This document shows positions 1 to 4,950 of a stretch of 6,821 nucleotides of DNA, piece by piece. Source of the DNA: JAJUJL01 sp041736465 (GTDB taxonomy: Bacteria; Chloroflexota; Anaerolineae; Anaerolineales; UBA4823); contig JBGSTO010000018.1 of the NCBI GenBank assembly GCA_041736465.1, positions 1-6,821 on the forward strand, written 5' to 3'. How positions within the stretch are numbered: the stretch's first letter is position 1; each line of letters starts with the position of its first letter. The notes below the pieces were generated by a model, which made no database searches, was not told the DNA's origin, and saw nothing but the letters and a program-made list of their open reading frames with translations. Both the position numbers and the translations under genes were made by a program.

Positions 1-138
1 GTCAAGGCCTACTGTATCAATCCGGGATGGGATACGCCCAGTATCGGCGCCGATTATGTGTTGAAAGCCGACGGAATTTTTGTGCCGGTGACTGAACCCG
101 CTGGCGACCCGCTGCAGCGTTTCGCAATCATCCAGTAA
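1..138 (+). CDS. C-terminal fragment of an unrecognised protein
   Basis: An open frame enters from the left edge in frame 1 and ends at TAA (136-138), giving 45 visible residues. The fragment begins VKAYCINPGWDTP and ends LQRFAIIQ. It shows no membrane segment and no catalytic motif that I recognise; the composition (Gly, Pro, Asp, beta-branched residues) fits a soluble beta-rich domain. That it is a real gene end is supported by natural-looking amino-acid composition up to the window edge and by the non-coding character of what follows. Neither family nor function can be assigned from this piece. Confidence 0.55.
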   Translation, partial: VKAYCINPGWDTPSIGADYVLKADGIFVPVTEPAGDPLQRFAIIQ

Positions 139-250
139 AGAGCAGATGCACCCGGCTGTGACATTGTGATTGCCTCTCTCCCCCAAGTGGTGTAGCTAAA
201 AATCCCCTGACCGGCGGATGCTGGTTCGAGCCTGAAATAATAGAATAAAT

Positions 251-346
251 AATGACGACCTTGAGGCAGCGGGCGGCAAAGCCGAGCAGCTTATTGGCTT
301 GCTCCTGCAGCAGTATGGTTACACCCGCGAGCGCGCGGAACAATAA
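251..346 (+). pseudogene. Remnant of a CsbD-like stress-response gene (C-terminal half only)
   Basis: Reading from 251, the frame encodes NDDLEAAGGKAEQLIGLLLQ followed by QYGYTRERAEQ and TAA (344-346). This matches the C-terminal half of the CsbD/YjbJ family, whose members typically show a DDL, then GK..QL.G.LQ..YGY...AE pattern. The family is about 60-70 residues long and sigma-B or general-stress induced in Bacillus; its biochemical role is unknown. Upstream in the same frame there is a TGA at 233-235, no ATG/GTG/TTG start between it and the homologous part, and no recognisable N-terminal half (the W/G-K-WGKLT region) in any frame. The ATG at 252 is in another frame and does not encode the CsbD-like peptide. 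I therefore read this as a 5'-truncated relic. An alternative is a frameshift within a diverged N-terminal half. Confidence 0.6.
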
Positions 347-385
347 TTCAACCGACGGATAGCAGAATTAACAGGAGAATAGCAT

Positions 386-652
386 ATGAATCTGATCATT
401 TGGCTTATCGCAGGGGCAGTAATTGGCTGGCTTGCCAGCCGGATCATGGGCACCAGTGGGCAGCAAGGTTTACTCCTCGATATCGTTGTGGGAGTCATTG
501 GCGCTGCCCTGGCTGGATGGTTCCTCACCCCGCTGTTTGGGATTGGCACGATCAACCAGAACAACTTCAGCTTACCCGCCCTGCTGGTCTCGCTGGTAGG
601 CGCCGTTGCGCTGCTGGCAATCGTCAGACTGCTTCGAGGCGGCCGGCGATAA
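386..652 (+). CDS. GlsB/YeaQ/YmgE-family (transglycosylase-associated) membrane protein
   Basis: This is an 88-residue, very hydrophobic protein with three predicted membrane helices at about residues 3-21, 28-50 and 62-84, and a short basic tail (RLLRGGRR) that should lie in the cytoplasm. The pattern NLIIWLIAGAVIGWLASRIM, followed by a Gly-rich loop, DIVVGVIGAALAGW and a third Gly/Ala/Val helix, is characteristic of the YeaQ/YmgE/GlsB family. Those proteins are 80-90 residues long and often stress-induced; the 'transglycosylase-associated' name is historical and no enzymatic activity is established. The start is supported by AGGAGA at 373-378, 7 bases before the ATG. It follows the CsbD remnant by 39 bases; both families are stress-associated, so the two may once have formed a unit. 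Confidence 0.88.
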   Translation: MNLIIWLIAGAVIGWLASRIMGTSGQQGLLLDIVVGVIGAALAGWFLTPLFGIGTINQNNFSLPALLVSLVGAVALLAIVRLLRGGRR

Positions 653-742
653 CCGGTCTGGCTGATTGATTAAGCTTTTTATCGGGGAGGTGACCCTTCC
701 ACCAACTGCTTAAAACCTATTCTTATTATCGAGGAGGTAGTT

Positions 743-907
743 ATGGGACGTAAGGGAGTGAGTAAGCGTAAGAAATCGAAGGACAAGAAAGAAGCTGCGC
801 CCAGCTCTGGGAGTATTGCTGCTTTGACCGAGCGCAAGACAGGTTTCCAACCGGAGATGGTGGCTGATAAAGATAAGCCGGCTGCAAAAGGCAAGAAGAA
901 GCACTGA
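743..907 (+). CDS. Small lysine-rich basic protein (54 aa), unknown function
   Basis: The ATG at 743 is preceded by a near-perfect ribosome site, GAGGAGG (731-737). The frame runs 54 codons to TGA at 905-907. The N terminus (MGRKGVSKRKKSKDKKE) and C terminus (KGKKKH) are dense in Lys/Arg, flanking a short neutral middle (SSGSIAALTERKTGFQPEM). There is no hydrophobic segment. This composition suggests a disordered nucleic-acid-binding protein, though lysine-rich tails occur in other contexts too. I do not recognise a family. That it is a gene is supported by the strong ribosome site, the position between real genes and the hairpin at 939-978 just after it. It resembles the other 54-residue basic protein at 1503-1667 in size and charge but not in alignable sequence. 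Confidence 0.65.
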   Translation: MGRKGVSKRKKSKDKKEAAPSSGSIAALTERKTGFQPEMVADKDKPAAKGKKKH

Positions 908-938
908 GCCTTCCGGCATGAAGTGGCTTAGATCTCTT

Positions 939-978
939 TTGGGCGCAGCAGGCATGATCAACTGCCGGCTGCGCCCAA
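939..978 (+). terminator. Long hairpin after the small basic gene, possible terminator without T-tract
   Basis: TTGGGCGCAGC (939-949) pairs perfectly with GCTGCGCCCAA (968-978). After one A-G mismatch the stem continues with GGCA (951-954) against TGCC (963-966), leaving an 8-base loop TGATCAAC. It begins 31 bases after the stop of the gene at 743-907. No run of T follows (GACCTGCTTTAA), so it is not a classical intrinsic terminator. It could act as a 3' stabilising hairpin or a weak or factor-dependent terminator. Confidence 0.5.
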
Positions 979-1076
979 GACCTGCTTTAATGCGCGGCAA
1001 ATGCGATTGAAGCAGCATCTATCACAATTAATCACCCGTAAAAGCTGGTCGCAGGTAGTGGGCCACGCACAAGGAT

Positions 1077-1128
1077 GTCATCCTGAGCGGAGCGAAGGAT
1101 CTAGATCCTTCACTTCGTTCAGGATGAC
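1077..1128. repeat. Imperfect 52-base palindrome of the GTCATCCTGAGCG family
   Basis: The left arm (1077-1101, starting GTCATCCTGAGCGGAGCGAA) and the right arm (1104-1128, ending TTCAGGATGAC) are reverse complements at 22 of 25 positions, around a central TA. Two of the three differences would be G-U pairs in RNA. A related half-element lies at 4359-4384. Such palindromes recur between genes in many environmental bacterial genomes and generate spurious peptides containing PERSEGS. Its end lies 24 bases before the start of the DUF5661 gene, so it would sit in that gene's leader if transcription begins upstream. Confidence 0.85.
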
Positions 1129-1152
1129 AGATCAAATAAGGGAGATCCAACC

Positions 1153-1440
1153 ATGTGTGCAGTCAAACGGTTCAGCCTGGCTGAGGCGGTGCAAATTGGT
1201 GAGGCTTTAGGGATCGATTGGCAGGCCTTCGATGTCGAACAGTTCCACATGGGGCTGCAAGTTGAGCTTGAGCACGGCGCCAGGGATCCGCAGACCGACG
1301 TAACCAATGATGACGCCCTGACAACCGGGAAAATCGCGTGGGCGCATCTGAAGGAGTTCCCGGACTACTACACCCGCCTGGCGGCGATGGAAAAAGAAGC
1401 GGATGAATATTGGAAGAAGCTGAAGCGCCCAGGCGAATAG
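1153..1440 (+). CDS. DUF5661-family protein
   Basis: This 95-residue soluble protein has the conserved run characteristic of DUF5661: FSLAEAVQIGEALGIDW near the N terminus, then EQFHMGLQVELEHG, the TDVTNDD segment, and GKIAWAHLKEFPDYYTRLAAM. The final 20 residues are a charged helix (EKEADEYWKKLKRPGE). The domain spans almost the whole protein, so it is a full-length single-domain member. No biochemical function is known to me for the family. The ATG is supported by GGGAG (1140-1144), 8 bases upstream. An open frame begins further upstream in the palindrome (1001 onward), but it is in another frame and is repeat-derived. The next gene follows after 62 bases on the same strand, so it is probably the first gene of the ftsH operon. 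Confidence 0.82.
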   Translation: MCAVKRFSLAEAVQIGEALGIDWQAFDVEQFHMGLQVELEHGARDPQTDVTNDDALTTGKIAWAHLKEFPDYYTRLAAMEKEADEYWKKLKRPGE

Positions 1441-1502
1441 GCTCAATAATTGGGTCCAGGCTTTATTTCCCAGTCGAAGCTAGAGAATCAGGAGTTTAAA
1501 CC

Positions 1503-1667
1503 ATGGCAACCACTACCAGCAAGAGGACAACCAAGCGACCATCCAAAGGGCAGCGCACCTATACGCGCCGGTTGAAACAGGCAGCGCGCAAGGAAATTGG
1601 CGCCAACACCCCGCAGCCAGCGAAGGTGCAGCCTGTGCAAGAACCCAAGCCGAAGGATCAATCCTGA
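1503..1667 (+). CDS. Small basic protein (54 aa) directly upstream of ftsH
   Basis: The ATG at 1503 is preceded by AGGAG (1490-1494), 8 bases away, and the frame runs 54 codons to TGA at 1665-1667. The N-terminal 30 residues are strongly basic and Thr/Ser-rich (MATTTSKRTTKRPSKG, then RTYTRRLKQAARKE). The C-terminal part is Pro/Gln/Lys-rich and probably disordered (PQPAKVQPVQEPKPKD). No membrane segment or known motif is visible. The gap to the FtsH start is 9 bases, and the FtsH ribosome site (GAGG, 1666-1669) overlaps this gene's stop codon, which suggests translational coupling. A nucleic-acid-binding or FtsH-adapter role would be speculation; I do not recognise the family. Confidence 0.65.
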   Translation: MATTTSKRTTKRPSKGQRTYTRRLKQAARKEIGANTPQPAKVQPVQEPKPKDQS

Positions 1668-1676
1668 GGCAGATGC

Positions 1677-3587
1677 ATGGACACTCAAAGACCAGACGAA
1701 GATCGTCCGAAGGAAGAAAACATGCGCCTCCCCCCCGGGAAGAGACCGTTCCATTTTTCGATCGGTTTTGTGTTTTCTCTCATCATGCTCGCATTTCTGT
1801 TATTTCGCCTGGTCGGCGGAATGCTTCCGACTGCACAAGAGCTGGCATACAGCGAGTTCAAGAAAAACCTTGCCGAAGGACAAATCGCCAGCGTACTGAT
1901 AGGCGCAGCCAGCATCAGCGGTAATCTGCGCGATGGCGCTGCCTTCACCACCGTGCGGGTGGAAGACCCAGAGCTGACGCAGCTGCTGGAGGCTCAAAAT
2001 GTGGAGATCCGCGGGCAGGTGGAAAGCAGCGGCGGCATCCTGGGCTTCATCTTAGCCTGGGTGCTGCCGATGGCTGTGATGGTCGGTCTGTGGTACCTGC
2101 TCATGGGGCGCAACAAAGGCGGGGCTGGCGGTCCGATGGGCAATATCTTCTCCTTTGGCAAAAGCAAGGCGCGCGTGATCCAGGGCGAGCAGACCGGGGT
2201 GACATTTAAGGATGTTGGCGGCGCCGGAGAGGCAGTGACGGACCTCAAAGAGGTGACCGAATTCCTCAAGAACCCGGATCACTTCCAGCGCCTGGGCGGC
2301 AAGATGCCCAAAGGCGTTTTGCTGATTGGGCCTCCTGGCACCGGGAAGACCCTGCTCGCCAGGGCAACTGCCGGGGAGGCCGGCGTGCAGTTCTTCAACC
2401 TGAGCGGAGCCGAATTTGTGGAAATGTTCGTCGGGGTCGGTGCATCGCGGGTGCGCGATCTGTTCGAGCAGGCCAAGAAGAGCGCGCCTTCGATCATTTT
2501 TATTGATGAAATCGACGCCATTGGGGGGCGGCGGGCTGGCGCAGGAGCGATCGGGGTGCATGAGGAGCGCGAGCAAACCCTCAACCAGCTGCTGGCCGAA
2601 ATGGACGGTTTCGAAACCTCACGCGGGGTAATCGTGATGGCTGCTACCAACCGGCCCGAGATTTTAGATCCTGCCCTCTTGCGACCCGGTCGTTTTGATC
2701 GCCAGGTGATGGTCGATCTGCCGGATCGCCAGGGTCGCCTGGAAATATTAACCATCCACATACAGTTGGTTACCCTGGGCACGGATGTGAACCTGGAAGC
2801 GGTGGCGCAGATGACCCCTGGTTTTTCTGGAGCCGACCTGGCAAATCTGGTGAACGAAGCTGCGCTGCTGGCATCGAGACATGGGAAAGAAGCCGTCGAG
2901 ATGGCCGATTTCGATGGGGCTTTCGAGCGCGTGGTTGCAGGCTCGGAACGCCGCACGCGCACCATTACACCGAATGAGAAGCGCGTGGTTGCAGTGCATG
3001 AAGCCGGGCACGCCTTGATTGCCAGCCTGACCCCGGAGGCGGATAAGGTGCATAAAGTGACGATCGTGCCGCGCGGGCGGGCCCTGGGATATACCATGCA
3101 GCTCCCCACCAATGACCGCTTCTTGCTGAGCCAACACGAGCTGGAAACCCGGCTGACGATCCTGGTGGGGGGAAGAGCAGCAGAAACGTTGGTATTTGGG
3201 GAGGCCTCCACCGGGGCAGCGGATGATCTTGGGCACGCCACAGACCTGGCGCGCCGCATGGTGACCGAATTCGGCATGAGCACCGTTCTGGGGCCGGTTC
3301 GCCTGGCAGCCGATATGCAGGCCAATTTCCTCAGCCAGCAGCTCGGCCTGGATGCTCGGGTCAGCCCGGAAACTGCCAGCCTGGTGGATATCGAGACGCG
3401 CCGCATCCTGGAAGAAGCCGTGGATGCCGCCGGCGGCATCCTGAAAACTCACCGCAGGGAGCTGGACAGCCTGGCGGACCTGCTTTGCGAACACGAAACG
3501 GTCGATGGCGCACAGATTGAGGCGATTCTCGGTAGAAAAGAAACAGCGCCTGCAATTCCTGCTCCAAACGGACACAAGTCCTTATAA
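1677..3587 (+). CDS. ftsH: ATP-dependent zinc metalloprotease FtsH
   Basis: This is a membrane-anchored AAA+ protease that unfolds and degrades misfolded membrane proteins and selected regulators, acting as a hexamer on the cytoplasmic face. The 636 residues are full length for the family. Visible parts are: TM1 at about 26-49; an extracytoplasmic segment of about 70 residues; TM2 at about 119-143; Walker A GPPGTGKT (218-225); Walker B IIFIDEID (273-280); second region of homology ATNRPEILDPALLRPGRFDR (323-342) with its Arg fingers; zinc site HEAGH (441-445); and a distal acidic ligand in STGAADD (likely D517). All catalytic residues are present. The chosen ATG has GAGG 7 bases upstream, overlapping the previous stop. 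An in-frame ATG at 1722 (residue 16) with AGGAAG upstream is a possible shorter start that keeps both helices. It is followed after 31 bases by a CarD-type gene. A second, stress-specific paralogue elsewhere is possible but cannot be judged here. Confidence 0.97.
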   Translation: MDTQRPDEDRPKEENMRLPPGKRPFHFSIGFVFSLIMLAFLLFRLVGGMLPTAQELAYSEFKKNLAEGQIASVLIGAASISGNLRDGAAFTTVRVEDPELTQLLEAQNVEIRGQVESSGGILGFILAWVLPMAVMVGLWYLLMGRNKGGAGGPMGNIFSFGKSKARVIQGEQTGVTFKDVGGAGEAVTDLKEVTEFLKNPDHFQRLGGKMPKGVLLIGPPGTGKTLLARATAGEAGVQFFNLSGAEFVEMFVGVGASRVRDLFEQAKKSAPSIIFIDEIDAIGGRRAGAGAIGVHEEREQTLNQLLAEMDGFETSRGVIVMAATNRPEILDPALLRPGRFDRQVMVDLPDRQGRLEILTIHIQLVTLGTDVNLEAVAQMTPGFSGADLANLVNEAALLASRHGKEAVEMADFDGAFERVVAGSERRTRTITPNEKRVVAVHEAGHALIASLTPEADKVHKVTIVPRGRALGYTMQLPTNDRFLLSQHELETRLTILVGGRAAETLVFGEASTGAADDLGHATDLARRMVTEFGMSTVLGPVRLAADMQANFLSQQLGLDARVSPETASLVDIETRRILEEAVDAAGGILKTHRRELDSLADLLCEHETVDGAQIEAILGRKETAPAIPAPNGHKSL

Positions 3588-3618
3588 ATGGACGTATGGA
3601 TAAAAAGGACGATCATAG

Positions 3619-4131
3619 GTGAACGAAATGATTGCGTATAAGGTCGGAGATCGCGTTGTGCATTCGAGTTATGGCAGCGGGAAGATTACTGCCATTGCTG
3701 ATAAGGGATTACCGGGCCAATCGTGCATGTATTATGTCATCGAGGGCCGCGAGCAAACGCTGTGGGTTCCGGTTGACGAAAACGATAAAAGCAGCCTGCA
3801 CCTGCCGGCCTCGCGCGCCGATTTTAAACTGCTGATCAGTATCCTGCGCAGCCAGGGCGAGAAAATGTCCCACAATCCTTTCCTGCGTCGATCTCAACTT
3901 GAGGAACGCATGTATAAAGCCTCCCCCACAGAATTATGCCTGGTGATCCGGGATCTAAACTACCGGTCGCACAGCACGAGACTGAGCAGCAGCGATATTC
4001 GGGTCTTGAAGGACGCCCAATCGCACCTATTGGATGAATGGGAGCAAGCCTTCGGCACCCCGCGAGAAATTGCCAGGCGTGAAATGGAATGGATCTTAAA
4101 AGAAGATCCAGCCAAAAGAAACGCTTTATAG
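3619..4131 (+). CDS. CarD/CdnL-type transcription regulator
   Basis: This is a 170-residue protein with the CarD_CdnL_TRCF architecture. An N-terminal Tudor-like RNA-polymerase-interaction domain spans about residues 6-60 (YKVGDRVVHSSYGSGKITAI, then YYVIEGREQTLWVPVDEN). A helical C-terminal DNA-contacting domain covers about 65-160 and includes RSQLEERM, IRDLNYRS and the helix LSSSDIRVLKDAQSHLLDEW. Family members bind the RNA polymerase beta subunit and stabilise open promoter complexes. The Trp that wedges the minor groove in mycobacterial and Thermus CarD is not seen at the expected place; residues 84-90 read SHNPFLR. Start choice is open: GTG 3619 has AAGGAC (3605-3610) 8 bases upstream, whereas ATG 3628 (residue 4) has AGGTGA (3617-3622) 5 bases upstream. 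The 31-base gap from ftsH suggests cotranscription. Confidence 0.85.
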   Translation: MNEMIAYKVGDRVVHSSYGSGKITAIADKGLPGQSCMYYVIEGREQTLWVPVDENDKSSLHLPASRADFKLLISILRSQGEKMSHNPFLRRSQLEERMYKASPTELCLVIRDLNYRSHSTRLSSSDIRVLKDAQSHLLDEWEQAFGTPREIARREMEWILKEDPAKRNAL

Positions 4132-4182
4132 CCCCCAAACCTTTCATTGCCATGAACTGCTCCGGGAATTTCTGACAATATA

Positions 4183-4191
4183 TGGTATAAT
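4183..4191 (+). promoter_or_regulatory. Extended -10 promoter (TGGTATAAT)
   Basis: A consensus TATAAT at 4186-4191 is directly preceded by TGG, giving an extended -10 element. The surroundings are A/T-rich. The -35 position for 17-base spacing (4163-4168, CGGGAA) does not match TTGACA, which extended -10 promoters tolerate. Transcription would start near 4198, after the stop of the CarD-type gene, and run through the foldable segment at 4219-4322 toward the DUF5655 gene. Confidence 0.5.
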
Positions 4192-4218
4192 TCAGGAGTT
4201 AGGAATCAAAACCCCGTA

Positions 4219-4322
4219 AACCAATGGAACAAGCTGACCCGGGCGCCGAAAATTGGCGCAGTTGAGGGTCGTTTACCACCGGATGCATCTGGTTCTGATT
4301 TAACGACCAGATGCCTTTGGTT
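4219..4322 (+). ncRNA. Candidate structured leader RNA or small RNA with alternative stems
   Basis: Several stems can be drawn by eye. A 9-bp perfect stem joins GCATCTGGT (4285-4293) to ACCAGATGC (4306-4314). A two-part hairpin has GACCC (4236-4240) with GGGTC (4266-4270) enclosing GCGCC (4243-4247) with GGCGC (4255-4259). A closing stem pairs AACCAA (4219-4224) with TTGGTT (4317-4322), so the whole could form a three-way junction. A competing 7-bp stem, GGTCGTT (4267-4273) with AACGACC (4302-4308), would break both others. It matches no riboswitch class I can recognise. It lies just downstream of a good -10 element. The 9-bp stem is solid in the sequence; the overall fold and any regulatory role are inference. 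Confidence 0.3.
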
Positions 4323-4358
4323 CCTAAACAATATTGAATATGCCCCTTTATTTGATGG

Positions 4359-4384
4359 GTCATTCTGAGCGCAGCGAAGAATCT
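4359..4384. repeat. Second, single-arm copy of the GTCATYCTGAGCG repeat family
   Basis: GTCATTCTGAGCGCAGCGAA followed by GAATCT matches the left arm of the palindrome at 1077-1102 at 23 of 26 positions. Two of the three changes (C to T at 4364, G to A at 4380) fall on opposite sides of the small inner stem ATYCT/AGRAT and keep it paired. No matching right arm follows, so this is a half-element. It lies in the leader of the DUF5655 gene, 76 bases before its start. Confidence 0.75.
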
Positions 4385-4460
4385 CGCACGACCGGCATCG
4401 ACACCTTCTACAGGGCGCACACTGTGCGACCAGCTTACGATTGGGGCAATAGAGGAAGAA

Positions 4461-4820
4461 ATGTTAGCAACAAATACGTATATTACCGTCCACGATAGTT
4501 TCGACGGGAAAAGCCAGACTGCCCGGGATTTATACGGCCTTCTGGTAGATGAACTCAATAAATTTGGACCTGTCCAGGAAAGCCAGAAAGCGATTTCTAT
4601 TTCCCTTGAAAACCGCAGGCAGTTTGCCTCGGTGCTGATCCGAAATCGCTCGCTCAAGCTGGTGCTGCGCACGCAGCACCGGATGAGCAGCCCGAGAATT
4701 CTCAGCATCCAGCGGGTTGCCGGCTACGGTTTCGACCACACCATCGTGTTGAATTCAAAAACTGAAATTGACGACGAGCTGGTGAGCTGGCTGGGGGATG
4801 CGTACCACTACAGCAAATAA
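4461..4820 (+). CDS. DUF5655 domain-containing protein
   Basis: This is a 119-residue soluble protein. After a short N-terminal extension, residues about 20-118 follow the DUF5655 pattern. The first helix is ARDLYGLLVDELNKFGPVQE. Next come beta-strands with KAISISLENRRQFASVLIRN and LKLVLRTQHRM. A G-[YF] strand follows (VAGYGFDHTIVLNSKTEID), and the last helix is ELVSWLGDAYHYSK. Full-length single-domain versions like this are usual, and the family has no established activity. The start is supported by AGAGGAAG (4451-4458) just before the ATG. The gene is preceded by a 329-base non-coding stretch containing a promoter-like element and a repeat, and is followed by a strong terminator at 4888-4928, so it is probably a single-gene transcript, separate from the ftsH operon. 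Confidence 0.72.
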   Translation: MLATNTYITVHDSFDGKSQTARDLYGLLVDELNKFGPVQESQKAISISLENRRQFASVLIRNRSLKLVLRTQHRMSSPRILSIQRVAGYGFDHTIVLNSKTEIDDELVSWLGDAYHYSK

Positions 4821-4887
4821 CCCAGACGGTGGCGCTGCGCCACAAGCCCGGAAAGTTTTATTTGCGTTCAACCTGCAGATAAGCACA

Positions 4888-4928
4888 ATACCCCCACCGC
4901 AGAACAGCACGGTGGGGGTATTTTTTTT
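4888..4928 (+). terminator. Strong rho-independent terminator of the DUF5655 gene
   Basis: ATACCCCCACCG (4888-4899) and CGGTGGGGGTAT (4910-4921) form a perfect 12-bp stem around a 10-base loop. It is followed by eight T (4921-4928, the first shared with the stem). It lies 67 bases after the DUF5655 stop and 22 bases past the end of the converging GIN-domain gene. On the minus strand there is no T-run after the stem, so termination of the minus-strand gene here would be weaker. Confidence 0.95.
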
Positions 4929-4950
4929 ACATTTAGCCGGGACGAAGCGT

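Noticed and set aside
688..712. Leader peptide with start GTG after GGGGAG
   Set aside because: It is a seven-codon frame with no Trp/His-type bias or attenuator structure, so it is not distinguishable from chance.
1007..1035. TTGAAG with a weak -10 as promoter of the DUF5661 operon
   Set aside because: The -10 at the correct spacing (AATCAC) matches the consensus poorly, so I could not support it over background.
1001..1210. 69-codon open frame on the plus strand
   Set aside because: It consists mostly of the palindrome (HPERSEGSRSF) and then runs out of frame into the DUF5661 gene.
2279..3439. 386-codon open frame on the minus strand
   Set aside because: It lies entirely antisense to ftsH, whose motifs are intact. 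Its translation is Ser/Arg/Pro-rich with no recognisable domain, typical of a shadow frame in GC-rich coding DNA.
2748..3575. 275-codon open frame on the minus strand
   Set aside because: It is antisense to the ftsH protease domain, has no domain and no ribosome site, and conflicts with the previous shadow as well.
4415..4429. Short hairpin CGCAC/GTGCG before the DUF5655 gene
   Set aside because: It is a five-base stem with a three-base loop and no T-run; too short to support a function.
4199..4708. 169-codon open frame on the minus strand
   Set aside because: It covers the leader and half of the DUF5655 gene and includes RFFAALRMT, the translation of the intergenic repeat.
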